DNA of 64,000 bases from Apodemus sylvaticus (lineage: Eukaryota; Chordata; Mammalia; Rodentia; Muridae), in contig NC_067491.1 in the NCBI RefSeq assembly GCF_947179515.1, forward strand, positions 11,280,027-11,344,026, in the 5' to 3' direction. Numbering within the stretch: position 1 is the first letter of the stretch; every line of letters begins with the position of its first letter. Below are positions 1 to 10,754 of the stretch, in pieces. The position numbers were made by a program, and so were the translations under genes. Under the pieces are notes generated by a model. The model saw nothing but the letters and a program-made list of their open reading frames with translations. It was not told where the DNA came from and ran no database searches.

Positions 1-198
1 GAAGGTTCTCAAGCTTCTTTGGACACCTACAACCCGGTGTCCCCGAGTGCTATGAGTCTCCTCCTTCTCAGAGGATTCCAGTGTCCGCCTCAAAGAAGAT
101 CAGTGGCTGTGTGAATGGGGAGATTCCTGCTTCTCAACTTCCTCCAATCTGCCCAGACAGAGTCAGCCATACCATTCTGCCCAACCAAATGCCAATAC
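1..198 (+). repeat. Last 549-bp coding repeat, 3' end (copy A)
   Basis: Corresponds to 38191-38388, the end of repeat 9 in the complete gene, and carries the same QPGVPECYES variant typical of the last repeat. The number of upstream repeats in this gene copy lies outside the window. Confidence 0.9.
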
Positions 199-953
199 CC
201 ACAGCCAAAGAAAAGGCTCCTGGAGGCCAAGGGAAGATCACAGGGCTGGACTGTGGCCCTCAGCTCACAGAGGACATGCAGAAGGAAGTCAGCAGTGCTC
301 TAGGCCCAGGGCCCAAAGAGGAGATTTTGAGTCAAGCCTTCAAGATGGCAGTTACTCGAGAAGACATGCGCACCCTGAGGGACAGCCACTGGCTCAATGA
401 CACAGTCATCAATTTTTACATGAATCTTCTCATGGCCAGAAATCAAACTCAAGGATACCCTGCACTTTATGCATTTAATACCTTCTTTTATTCCAAGTTA
501 CAGAGTGGTGGCCACAAGTCAGTCAGAAGTTGGACCAAGGCAGTAAACCTCTTTGCAAAGGAACTGATCCTGGTGCCTGTTCACCTGGATAATCACTGGA
601 GCCTGGTGGTGACAGACCTGAGGGAGAAGAGTATTGTCTACCTGGATTCCATGGGACTCAAGAGACCAGAAGTCCTTGCTCAGATTTTCCAGTATCTGCA
701 GGATGAGAGCATAGCCAGAAGGAATGTGGCTCTGAAGCCTTTGGAGTGGAAGCAGCACAGCATGGCAGCAGAGGAGATTCCTCAGCAGGGGAATGGCAGT
801 GACTGTGGCCTGTTCACCTGTCAATATGCAGAATACATCTCCAGAGGCCAGCCCCTCACCTTCTCTCAGCAGCACATGCCTCTGTTTAGGAAGAAGATGG
901 TGTGGGAAATCCTGCACCAGTGCTTACTGGAGCCCCGCCCACCCAGCTGCTGA
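3..953 (+). CDS. SENP2-like SUMO protease, 3' part (copy A)
   Basis: The frame is open from the window edge, so this is the C-terminal 316 residues of a longer protein. The GTG at 81 is internal and not a start. Bases 1-198 are the end of the last 549-bp repeat. The rest is the C48/Ulp1 peptidase domain, which in SENP family members cleaves SUMO precursors and SUMO-lysine isopeptide bonds. Visible motifs are NDTVINFYMNLL, HWSLVV (His codon at 594), YLDSMG (Asp at 645), and PQQGNGSDCG (Gln at 786, nucleophile Cys at 804). It differs from the copy at 33273-39143 by one residue, Asn instead of Lys just before the catalytic His, and by one silent change. The upstream repeat number of this copy is not visible. 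Confidence 0.85.
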   Translation, partial: RFSSFFGHLQPGVPECYESPPSQRIPVSASKKISGCVNGEIPASQLPPICPDRVSHTILPNQMPIPTAKEKAPGGQGKITGLDCGPQLTEDMQKEVSSALGPGPKEEILSQAFKMAVTREDMRTLRDSHWLNDTVINFYMNLLMARNQTQGYPALYAFNTFFYSKLQSGGHKSVRSWTKAVNLFAKELILVPVHLDNHWSLVVTDLREKSIVYLDSMGLKRPEVLAQIFQYLQDESIARRNVALKPLEWKQHSMAAEEIPQQGNGSDCGLFTCQYAEYISRGQPLTFSQQHMPLFRKKMVWEILHQCLLEPRPPSC

Positions 954-1324
954 GGCTGCTCTCAAGCCTTTGGTGGGTGGAGCTAAGGACTTGAGGCAGG
1001 GTGGGCTGAAGACTCTGGCAAGAGTTTCTGGGCTGTAAGGAGTGGGGGATGTCCCCCATCCTTCTACTTAGTGCTAACCAGGGACAAAGAGATTGACACC
1101 TGAAGCCATCTGTGAGACAGATGTGCCCAGCACAGGTTAGAAGCTACTCAGCCCACGCTGTAGACACTTGCAAGCATGTTTCTTTAAAGACTGTTAATTT
1201 TTAAAGGTGGGTTCTCTCAGTCAATCATTGGACTGAGCACAAGGTCCCCAGTGGAAGAGCTAGAGAAAGGACCCAAGGAACTGAAGGAGTTTGCAGCCCC
1301 ACAGGAGGAACAAGAATATGAACC
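954..1324 (+). other. 3' flank/UTR of SENP2-like gene (copy A)
   Basis: Non-coding sequence directly after the stop codon, repeated at 39144-39514. No AATAAA is present before the L1 relic. The first AATAAA downstream is at 1753, inside the provirus 5' LTR. Confidence 0.5.
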
Positions 1325-1612
1325 AACCAGAGCTCCCAGAGACTAAATTATAAACCAAAGAGTTCACATGGAAGGACCCATGGCTCCAGCTGCATATGTA
1401 TCAGAGGATGGTCTTGTTGGACATCAAAGGGAGGAGAGGCCCTTGGTCCTGAGAAGACCAGGGGCCGGTGTAGAGTGGAATACCAGGACAGGGAAGCAGG
1501 GATGGGAGGGTGGGTGAGAAGGGGGAGGGGAGATGGGATAGGGTGTTTTCAGTGTGGAAACCAGAAAGGGCAAATCATTCAAAATGTAAAGAAAGAAAAT
1601 ATCTCATAAAAA
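1325..1612 (+). mobile_element. L1 3'-UTR relic (copy A)
   Basis: The sequence has the familiar rodent L1 3'-UTR order: a segment reading 'gctccagctgcatatgta', a 'gaggcccttggtcctg' stretch, a G-rich polypurine tract, 'aaatgtaaagaaagaaaata', then an A-rich tail. Only the 3' end is present, as expected for a 5'-truncated insertion. Confidence 0.7.
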
Positions 1613-1642
1613 AAATAGACTGTATTTGTGAACTTAGGTCAA

Positions 1643-1980
1643 TGTTGGGGTCAGTTGTGGATAACCCTGGTCTTGTATTTTGATGCTACTTCCACTTCTC
1701 GAAGGGGCTTCAAAGGAGGAGTTGCAAACCTTTTCTCCACCTTTACTTTTGAAATAAAGGCTTGAGCCAATGATTGTGCAGGAGGAAAGGGGGAGGAACT
1801 GTGGGATCAACTGAGAGGCTGCAGAGAGAGAAGCTCCTGGCCTGGAGAAACCCCAAGTTCTATGGGATAATAAAGATGGGAACAGAGTAGGGTAGTGGGA
1901 GATCTGCCCTATGTAAGCTAATAGCTTGTACTGTTACTGATCGAGATGAGATTTCTTTTGCCTGATTGAAAAATATAGCA
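1643..1980 (+). repeat. 5' LTR of + strand provirus (copy A)
   Basis: Begins TGTTGGGG and ends AATATAGCA. It aligns with the 3' LTR through shared blocks such as 'ttgagccaatgattg', 'aagttctatgggataata' and 'aaaatatagca'. It contains AATAAA at 1753. A TGGCACCC at 1987, just inside, could be a mutated primer-binding site. Confidence 0.75.
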
Positions 1981-2224
1981 TCAAAATGGCACCCATCTTT
2001 TGACTTAGAACCAAACAAACCTGAGATAAAAATTTCACTGCCCCCCATCCACTAATAAGGCTTGGGCAGCAATATAGGCTGCAGCTGTATGGATTGGAAG
2101 CCAAATAGGTCTGATAGGCCCCCAGGGAAAGGCAGAGAGACCCCTCCCCTTGAATAAATCCCTAGACAAAGGAACAATTGGTTCTAGACCAGGTAATTCA
2201 CTGATATGAGAGATATATAGCATC

Positions 2225-3149
2225 TTGATACTTAAAAGATGGGAAAAAACAATACATGTCTTTTTGTCTTTATTTCATGATATTTTGAATGGTTTGACAG
2301 GGATGGAATTAGAGGAAAAAGTCACCTTATTTACTGGTATTGCAATAACTATTCTCTTGATTCACTATGTCCTCTCAAAAGTCGATGCCCTAGACAAAAA
2401 GTTCCTTGCCTTAGAAAAGAGATTAGAAGTAACACTAGAACTAAAGGTTCAGGATTTCATAGGTCAAAATATGGTAGATGCTGCAATATTAGAATTACAA
2501 CATAAAGAGAATCTAAGATTTTGGAAGCAGGGCTTATAACAGAATTATAGGAAATTATAGAGCAGCATGAACAACAGAAATAGAAATTTAAGACTTGGCA
2601 ATGTGGCCTAGAGGAAACACTAGAATTGAAGGCCCAGGAAATTATAGAACAGAATAAGAGACAGAAAGAAGAGAATGAAGGTGGGGGACAGGAGTTAGAA
2701 AAGATGCTAGAACAAAGGATGCAGCAGCTCACAGATCAGACTGAGCAGCAGAGAGAGAATAATGAGGATTGGAAGCTAGACTTGGAGAATAACCTTTTCA
2801 AATTAATCAATCAAAATAAAATGGACAGCAGACTATCAGAACTGCAATATAAAGAAAAGATCAAAATGTGGAGGCAGAACCTTGAACAGAAATGACAGGA
2901 ACTCAAGGAACAGGAAGAGTGACAAAAGGAGAACCATGAAGTTTGGACACAAACCTTAAGGGAGGAATTTAAAATTTCAATTAAAGCCAGGTGGTGGTGG
3001 CACACGCCTGTAATCCCAGCACTCTGGGAAGCAGAGGCAGGCAGATTTCTGAGTTTGAGGCCAGCCTGGTCTACAGAGTGAGTTCCAGGACAGCCAGGAC
3101 AACACAGAGAAACCCAGTCTCAACAAAAACCAAACCCCAAAACCAAAAA

Positions 3150-3204
<55 letters not shown>

Positions 3205-4104
3205 AATTCCAATTAAGGAAAATACTCAGGTGGAGACAGAAGATAAAAGTAGAGAAAGCCAACCACAGGTTTTTAAAAAACAAACCTTAGTCTATCCAGT
3301 CAATATAGAACAAAGACCTCCAGATGGTGATCATCCCGAGGGTTATCAGGAATTCAATTGGCAACCTGTGGATGTGTTAGATCTGAGAAATTTTAAGGAA
3401 AATGTCACTAATCTGGGAATGCATTAGACATTTTTAAAGCTAATCCTGACTTCTTGGGTAATAAAAATAGAATAATCCCTCAAGACTTGAAGAATATGCC
3501 AAGAGAAATACTAGATCCTGCTGCTAATTTGCAATGAGTCGCATGGTGTGGAGATGAGACCATGGAGGGAGATAGCAGGACACAATAGAGCCAGGGTAGA
3601 GAGATTTCCACAGACCAACTGCTTGGTGAGGGTTGCTTTGCTGAGGCAGAGGTACAGGCTATATATGATGAAGACACTCTAGCGTTGTGATGATTGTCAG
3701 CTTTAAAGGCCTGGGACAAAGTTGCAGAATCAGGGAAAAGACTTGAACCATTTATTCAAGTCATACAAGGTCCATAGGAAACCATCTCTGACTTTTTACA
3801 AAGACTAACCTCAGCTGTGAAAAGGAGTATATCAGATTCCACAGCATGGAAGGCAATGATTGAGTCTTTAGCTTTTGAGAATGCAAATCCTGAAGTCAAG
3901 GAAGTAATCAGACCACTGAGGGCAAGGTTAGCATCAATAGATGAGTGGATTAGATATACAACTGATGTTGTATCTGGCTCACCTGATATGACTGTAATTG
4001 GAGAAGCTGCCACTAGACACCTAGAAGTGACCCAAGCTTTTAAATGTTGTAATTGTGGTGATTGGGGTCATCTCAGAAATGACAGTAGAAAAAAACCAAA
4101 GTAA
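2225..4104 (+). pseudogene. Broken gag remnants (copy A)
   Basis: Several short frames together trace a gag-like region. First comes a segment with a hydrophobic stretch followed by Leu/Glu/Lys-rich coiled-coil-like frames (2225-2539, 2626-2895). After the B1 insertion comes 3230-3427. Last is a capsid-like C-terminal part (3817-4104) with the LAFENANPE block typical of betaretroviral capsids. The final zinc knuckle has C-X2-C-X4-H but Asp in place of the last Cys. Stops and frameshifts separate all the pieces. Gag would form the viral core; this copy cannot. Confidence 0.75.
2986..3202 (+). mobile_element. B1 SINE with (AAAT)n tail
   Basis: A full B1 body ('cacgcctgtaatcccagc', 'ccagcctggtctacaga') with an A-rich tail expanded into AAAT units. 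It is flanked by imperfect duplications of AAATTTCAATTAA. It is inserted in the gag region of the provirus, and the copy B equivalent is 41176-41388 with a tail 4 bases shorter. Confidence 0.93.
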
Positions 4105-4424
4105 TACCAAAAGGGGGCCTATGCCTTTTGCAATATATCAAAGGTGTGGCAAAGGCTGACATTTGACTAGGGAATATAGAGCAACAACAGACAAATGGGG
4201 AAATATCCGGCCAAAAAACCTGCCAGGTGTACCTGTCACAGGCCCAGTGCCAGGCAGGGAGAGTTCTCTTCTTCAAGACAATTAAGTGTCACTGCTTCAA
4301 AAACAGATGTTCTGAGATCAGATAAGGCGGAGACAATTTCTCAACACAATTCAGAAAGCCTCAAAACGACCCAAAAACTAATATTTTTTCACACTTCTAT
4401 AGAGGATCAAAATGCAGGATATTA

Positions 4425-4658
4425 GTGAACAATATTGAGATTGAAGGAATTGTTGACACTGAAGCAGACGACACCATTATAGCTCCAAAATCTTGGCCTG
4501 TAATTTGTTCACTTCAAGAAGTAGACATCCAATTGCGAGGTGTTGGGACCTTATCCCCAATAAAGCAAAGTCTCAGATGTCTTAAATATATAGGACCAGT
4601 AGGTCAGGTAGGAAGGAAAAGTAACCTTGGCTTCCTGGGGATTGCAAATAAACCCTGA
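4425..4658 (+). pseudogene. Retroviral protease remnant (copy A)
   Basis: A 77-residue fragment with the retropepsin active-site region reading VDTEADDTII, so the usual Gly of the D-T/S-G triad is Glu. It continues into a retropepsin-like flap-proximal segment and then breaks. The RT palm that should follow is missing; the next recognisable segment is the RT thumb/connection. Confidence 0.7.
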
Positions 4659-5832
4659 AAAAATACAAGGAGGATAGTCTATTAATTATCTAGGATATAA
4701 AATAAATCTGCAAAGGGTTAGGCCACAAAAGGTGCAAATCAGAAGAAGCTAATTAAGGATCCTTAATGATTTTCAGAAGCTCCTGGGAGATATCAACTGG
4801 TGGTGGCATTCGATTGGCTTGGCCATTCAAGAGTTAAGCAATATATTTGAACCTTATAAGGTGATAAGGATTTAAATAGTGCAAGGAAACTATCAGCTGA
4901 GGGTGAGAAGGAGTTTACTTTGGTAGAAAGGAAATTGTGGGATACACATCTAGGTCAGATTGATCCAAAGATGGCCTGCATCTTAGTTATCTTATGTTCT
5001 ACACCTTCCCCTACAGGAATTCTTATGCAGAGGGAAGATTACATCTTAGAACATATATTTTTAACACATAAACAGAGTAAGAAATTAAAAACCTACATTG
5101 AGAAAGTCTCTGAATTGATAATTAAAGGAATAATGAGACTTTGACAATTGGTCGGAATGGATCCAGCTGAAAACTGTGGTACCTTTTACTAACACAGAAA
5201 TTGCCTCACTATGGGTACAAGATGAACATTGGCAAAGAGCATGCAGTGACTTCTCGGGAGAGATTAACACCAGATACCCTAAAAGCAAGTGGCTTCAAGT
5301 CATAAAAAGAACTTATTGGATTCTACCTCATATAATAAAGAAAACTCCAGGCCGGTGGTGGTGGTGGTGGCAGCGGCGGTACACGCCTGTAATCCCAATA
5401 CTCTGGGAGGCAGAGGCAGGGGGACTTCGAGGCCAGCCTGGTCTAGTTTCAGGACAGCCAGGGCTATACAGAGAAACCCTGTCTCGAAAAAAACAAATAC
5501 AAAAAACCAAAACCAAACAAACAAACAAAATAAGAAACAAACAATCAAAAAAAAACCCTCCAATATCTGGAGCCCCTACATTTTACACTGATGACAATAA
5601 ATCAGAAAGGGCAGGATATAAATCAGAAGATGTAAGTAAGGTGGCTAAGAGTCCCTATAAGTCAGTTCAAAAATCTGAATTATATGCAATAATCATGGTG
5701 TTACCAGATTTTCAAGAGTCTTTTAATATAGTAACTGATTCTCAATATGCAGAAGGGGTTGTGTTACATATAGAGACTGCTGAACTTATACAGGATGATT
5801 CTGAACTGACTTCATTATTTATTCAGCTATAA
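4659..5832 (+). pseudogene. RT connection and RNase H remnant (copy A)
   Basis: Broken frames show a YLGYKI-type RT segment, an RT connection-like stretch (4920-5144), then RNase H pieces after a B1 insertion at 5351-5554. The RNase H part carries TDDNKS, SELYAI and TDSQYA motifs. The RT palm with its YXDD box is absent. The B1 lies in the middle of the RNase H domain. Confidence 0.7.
5351..5554 (+). mobile_element. B1 SINE inside RNase H remnant
   Basis: B1 body with a GGTGGTGG expansion near its 5' end and a CAAA-rich tail. AAAACTCCA-like flanks mark the insertion site in the pol remnant. Confidence 0.92.
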
Positions 5833-6438
5833 CAAATAATCAGAAATAGGAGTTATCCACTATATACAACACACATAAGATCCCAGGTAGGTCTGCCAGG
5901 CCCTCTGGCACAAGGTAATAATGAAATTGACCAACTACTGATAGGAAATGTACTAGAGGCTTCAGAATTCCATAAAAACACCATGTTAGCAGCAAAGGTT
6001 TAAAGAGAGAATTCTCTCACTTGACAAAAAGCCAAGGAAATTGTGAAGCAATGCCCCACTTGTTCGTTGTATAACCAGACTCCATTGCCTACAGGAAATA
6101 ACCCTAAGGATTCCCAAGGAAATGACATTTGGCAAGTGGATGTCTTCCATTTTACAGAGTTTGGCAAACTGAAATATGTGCACCATTCTATAGACACGTA
6201 CTCAGGATTTCAATGGGCAACTGCATTACCGCCAGAAAAAGCTGATTCTATAATTACACATTTGTTAGAAGTTATGGCCATTATGGGAATACCAACACAA
6301 ATTAAAACGAACAATGTGCCACTGTATATCTCTAATAAGATGAAGCAGTTTTTTGAATATTACAATATAAAACAAGTTAAAGGCATACCACACAATCCTA
6401 CAGGACAAGCAATGTGGAGAGATCCAATTGAACTCTAA
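5833..6438 (+). pseudogene. Retroviral integrase remnant (copy A)
   Basis: A damaged N-terminal zinc-binding region (FHK and QCPTC visible) is followed by a 131-residue frame from 6043. That frame has the integrase core motif WQVDVFHF and a TNNVPLY segment where the second catalytic Asp is replaced by Asn. The third acidic residue is not recognisable before the frame stops. This cannot be an active integrase. Confidence 0.75.
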
Positions 6439-6518
6439 AGAAGATGCTTAATAGGTAAAAAGGGTCAACCAGAAACCCCAAGGATAGATTATATAGTGCT
6501 TTATTAATATTAAATTTT

Positions 6519-6685
6519 GTTTGTTTGTTTTTTGGATTTTTTTTTTTTTGAGACAGGGTTTCTCTGTATAGTCCTGGCTGTCCTGGAACTCACTCTGTAG
6601 ACCAGGCTGGCTTCCAACTCAGGAAACTGCCTGCCTGTGCCTCCCAGAGTGCTGGGATTACAGGCATGTGCCACCACCGCCTGGC
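6519..6685 (-). mobile_element. B1 SINE, reverse orientation
   Basis: Reverse-complement B1 with a T-rich head ('gagacagggtttctctgta' follows). It is flanked by TTAAATTTT on both sides and lies between the integrase remnant and the 3' LTR. Confidence 0.92.
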
Positions 6686-7302
6686 TAACCTTAAATTTTT
6701 TAAATGCCAATGAACAAAACACCACAGCTGCTGAAAGACATTGTATTGTGGAATGAACTATTGAACTGAACCAGCCTGTTTACATTAAAGATATTCTAAC
6801 ATCAGAATGGGAAATGTGTTACGCTGGGGGAGGGGCTATGCCTATGTTTTCAGGGGAAAAGAAAAGCTGTGTGTTCCTTCCAAGTTGATAAAAATCAAGG
6901 TCTGTCCAGGTGATCAGCGGTCTCTATAAATTAGCTACGTTTTAGAAGCAATATTTTGTACTTCTCATACTTTCAGGTAATATTAGTTCTTCATAGATTT
7001 CTGACGGGGTTGAAGACTAGTAGTCTCATAGCCAGTCCAAGCTGTTTAACATTTAGAAAGATGATATCAATTTGAGAGGATGGTTTTCAGATGGGTTACA
7101 ATCTAAAGCCAGGCCTTGAGTCAGGTGTAGAATTATAAGTCTTTTAAGTTCAGATAGATGACAGATGTACTATTTAATTGATAAAATCGATGGACTGGGT
7201 GTTAGGTATAACCTGTATGTTATAAATTACAAAATGGTAATAATTGCGCTCAATTGATGTCTGAGATAAAAGAGTCTTTTAATTGGACAGAAAGGGGGAA
7301 GG

Positions 7303-7612
7303 CTTGTGCATAGCTTGTTTATTGATGCTAATTCCACTCTTAGGAGTGGCTGCAGATGAGGAGTTGCCTTGTGAACCTTCTCCCCACCTTATCATTTCAA
7401 ATAAAGTCTTGAGCCAATGATTGGGCAGGAGGAAGGGGGAGGAGCTATGGGGGATCAGAGAGAATCTCTGGCCTGGAGAAACCACAAGTTCTATGGGATA
7501 ATATAGACGGGAATAGAGTAGTGTAGTGGGAGATCCACCAAATCTAGGCTTGTAGGTTGTATTGTTATTGATTGAGTAGAGATTTCTCTTACCAAGTTGT
7601 AAAAATATAGCA
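7303..7612 (+). repeat. 3' LTR of + strand provirus (copy A)
   Basis: Follows a polypurine tract at 7289-7302 (AGAAAGGGGGAAGG). It shares the LTR blocks of 1643-1980, including an AATAAA near 7400 and the terminal AATATAGCA. I could not confirm a target-site duplication. Confidence 0.75.
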
Positions 7613-7765
7613 ACATGTGTCCTTATGCAATTTTTCAATTTTTATATTTTTAATAAGTTTTTACTAATTGGCCTTGCATGTTTTCCACCACTCTCTAGTA
7701 TTAAATACTCACTGTTTCACAGTGCTGTAATTTGACCTCTGGATCTGGCATCCAAACCATCAAAG

Positions 7766-7770
<5 letters not shown>

Positions 7771-7809
<39 letters not shown>

Positions 7810-7825
7810 CATATATATATGTATG

Positions 7826-7876
<51 letters not shown>

Positions 7877-8040
7877 CGTTTGTTTTTGTTTTGTTTTTGT
7901 TTTCTGAGACTGGGTTTCTCTGTGTAGCCCCAGCTGTTCTGGAACTCACTCTATGTTCCAGGCTGGCCTCGAACTCAGAAATTTGCCTGCCTCTGCCTCC
8001 CAAGTGCTGGGATTAAAGGCGTGCACCACCACTGCCTGGC
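7771..8040 (-). mobile_element. B1 SINE with tail turned into (TA)n
   Basis: Reverse-oriented B1. The direct repeats CAAAGACTAC (7761-7770) and CAAAGACTAT (8041-8050) enclose the B1 plus about 100 bases of TA/TATG repeat, so the microsatellite grew out of the SINE A-tail. Confidence 0.88.
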
Positions 8041-8050
8041 CAAAGACTAT

Positions 8051-9283
8051 TTATAAAAGTAGCAAAGACATTTCAAGATGCAGTTTGCCTGGGAACAAGG
8101 AGATTTTTCTTGTTCGTGGAAGTTGAATGAAGTGACTGTACAGTTAAATGTGTCTTTTACACCCAGAACTCTTTAACATAAGTCTCACTCTTGTGGGTGC
8201 TGGACAGAACTTCATATTCCAAAATAATATTCAATTTTAAGATACCTTTGTAAATGTTTTCTTTGTATATAGTAAGGTGAAATTAAATACTTCATTGTTC
8301 ATGTATTCTACCACTTTACCCACTTTTCCTGGTTAGACATATTGATATTTAGTGTGTTTACTGTGTGGTGTATATAATGCAAACTTACAGCAATCTACTT
8401 TATGTATGAAAGTTTGAATTTAAGTCTTCTCTTAATTGTAAACTTCGCATTTCTGTTCATGATGTTCTTTTAAATAAAGTTTAGTATTGTTTGAACATAT
8501 TCTGTCAGGTGTGGTTCCTGTTGTTCCTTACATGGTGTAATGAGGTTTTCTGTGAGAGCTGGAAAGCAGATACCTCTGGAGAGATTCATCAGGATGAACT
8601 GTTCATACATTTGCATGTTAGGTATTATTTTTTCTCAGCCCATGTTGTGGAGCCAGAGCACTTTAGTGAGGACCTCTCCTCTGGCCTGGAATGTGAGGAA
8701 GCATAGGAGAAACTCAGCAGAGCATAACACAGTCGCACCCTGCAGCTGCAGCAATGTACACCCTCCATGTAATGGGAGCATTGATCTCAGGACTGTCTAG
8801 GCAAGTGCAACCATACTTGTGCATGTGTACACACACACACATACATTGTATGCTCATGTCTTTCAATGAACCCAAACCAACAGTAGGAAAACTAAGCTGT
8901 GTTTCCTTGTGGACCAGCAGTGTTTAGATGGCTGTTTCCTTTCTCCTCTACTTCTGAGCCCTACATCATCATCACAAGTTCCTGTTTCTCTGCTCTGCTA
9001 CAATATGGATCATTACAGTCAAGTCTTTAAACAGAAAGGCACCATAGCTTATAGGTATAGACGTCGGATCCCAGCTCTCTGTGGAGGAGTTATGAATATT
9101 ACTATGGTGGGGTCTTCCAGGTTGTGTATGAACACCTTGTGTCACAACCAAGAGTCTGACTGTTCCACATCCTAAACCACCTTCCTCTTACTGTGGTTTC
9201 CCTGCAGAATCTCCCAGTCACCACTGAAGGAGTTTCCTTGGAATTGGTTGCAACACTATCTGTATTGTCCTGTAGAAAATGAC
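8051..9283. other. Anonymous non-coding stretch (copy A)
   Basis: No recognised gene. Short frames at 8491-8706 and 8909-9175 show no known domain and no coding signal I can defend. A short CA run lies at 8831-8840. The same sequence is at 46245-47477. Confidence 0.5.
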
Positions 9284-9478
9284 CCAACTTAACTTAGCTT
9301 CACTTTTGTATATCTGGCCTGCTGAATCTGATTAACTGAAGCATTTAAAATTTTTAGTTTTCAAGGAATAAGTATACTGACTAGATGCCAGTTGATGTTC
9401 TATATGAAAATCATTCTTATTTGACATGAAATCACTGTCCCATGTTTCTAGGTATTTAGATATTGTTGAAAGTATTCT
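9284..9478 (+). repeat. Inverted dispersed repeat, arm 1 (copy A)
   Basis: Its reverse complement, with scattered mismatches, is found at 16932-17127 (for example 'ctggcctgctgaatc' and 'gatgccagttgatgtt' are shared). The family is not identified. It is probably an old interspersed repeat, with arm 2 abutting a retroviral LTR piece. Confidence 0.75.
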
Positions 9479-9776
9479 ACATGTCATGGTTGAGAAACTA
9501 TGCAGTTTTACTCTGAGGGTTAAGAAGAGTCCCGAGTCAAGTTTATAAACTCAAGTGTGAGCTGCACATGGCAATGCCATATTTGCCCGCACAGGTCTAT
9601 AGGCAGATAAACAACAGTGCCTATTGGAATGAATAGCCTAAGGTGAAGGTGCTCCTGTCTGTCACATCTGGAAGGGGCTGGACAAACACATCCTAAGAAC
9701 AACCCAAGTCACCGAGGAACAAAGACTACAGGACTCTTGTTTACTTGTTTTCTCTCAAGGTCTCAGACATATCAAC

Positions 9777-9778
<2 letters not shown>

Positions 9779-9852
<74 letters not shown>
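9779..9852. repeat. (CT)n(GT)n microsatellite (copy A)
   Basis: An uninterrupted CT run passes directly into a GT run. In copy B (47955-48051) the CT part is clearly longer, so this is one of the fastest-changing differences between units. Confidence 0.97.
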
Positions 9853-9853
<1 letters not shown>

Positions 9854-10675
9854 CCTTTATATGATTACAGTTTGGGGCTTTGTTTTATTCTGTTTGGGGT
9901 TTTTTGGGGGGGGCATAGTGTTTTACTGTGTTTTCTCTGTTCATGGATGGTTTGTTGTTGCAGTAGATTTCTGTTTCTTTTTGAGAAACAGCTTAAAGTT
10001 AGGTAGGTAGGGGCCTGGGAGGGGTCTGTAAAGACTTGTGGAAGGGAAAGTATATGATCTAAATATATGTTATATTTAAAATTTCATTTAAGTAATACAA
10101 CTTATCATTTTTTAAAAAGTTGGCAAGAGGGTAAAAGGGCCTGTCTTCCACATCTCTCCATATGGGCTGCCATCTTTCCAACCCACATTCACGGTGGGTC
10201 TTTCTGCTTCAAATGCTCTGATCAAAAAATCCCCTAAAGGAAGGAATGCTCAGCTTGTTTTGGATTTTGTTTCAGATGCAGTCCAGTTGAGGACCGTGAT
10301 TGGCCATCTTGGCATGATTTTCTGTTAAGAAAGTCTAGATCTGACTGAGCTGAACAATCTGCAGGAGACATACAGATGCTCAGAATTCATCGAGTGAGGA
10401 AGAGTCAGAAGAGCAGGGAGCCCAATGGAGAGTCATTGTCTTACTACACAGGATGTCCTAGGCTGAGTGTTGATAGGAATGTTCATATTGATGGAATTCT
10501 GGGCAGGGAAATGAGGGCTGTGCTATTGGATATGAGAAAAAGACCCATGCTGTACAAGAGCCACAGGCTTAGCTGAATTGTGCCCCAGAGGTGTGTATGT
10601 ATAGATTATAACTGATAACTGGTCACCTTGTGAAAGTAACAGAAATCTAAACATGGTTTTAAAACTATGGGCTAG

Positions 10676-10676
10676 C

Positions 10677-10751
<75 letters not shown>
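10676..10751. repeat. (CT)n(GT)n microsatellite 2 (copy A)
   Basis: Second compound CT/GT tract. Here the GT part dominates, while in copy B (48876-48960) the CT part has expanded and the GT part is shorter. Confidence 0.97.

Positions 10752-10754
<3 letters not shown>

Larger units (their letters stand above)
1643..7612 (+). mobile_element. Decayed class II (ERVK-like) provirus, copy A
   Basis: A + strand provirus in the order LTR, gag remnants, protease, partial RT, RNase H, integrase, polypurine tract, LTR. No envelope frame is recognisable between 6439 and 7288. Three B1 SINEs interrupt it. Many stops and frameshifts, lost catalytic residues and a missing RT palm make it inactive. The two LTRs share long stretches but differ by many substitutions and indels, so the insertion is old. 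Confidence 0.85.

Noticed and set aside
81..953. A complete 290-residue protease starting at a GTG at 81
   Set aside because: The frame is open through the window edge with repeat sequence, so this is only the end of a longer coding region.
2225..2539. Possible small membrane protein gene with one hydrophobic segment
   Set aside because: It lies just after a 5' LTR in gag position, is followed by other broken gag-like frames, and is better explained as a viral remnant.
6439..7288. Envelope gene of the + strand provirus
   Set aside because: No signal peptide, cleavage site or transmembrane frame can be seen; the space holds a B1 and untranslatable sequence.
9737..10006. Frames with long Ser-Leu and Cys-Val runs (also 47837-48205)
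   Set aside because: They are translations of CT/GT microsatellites.
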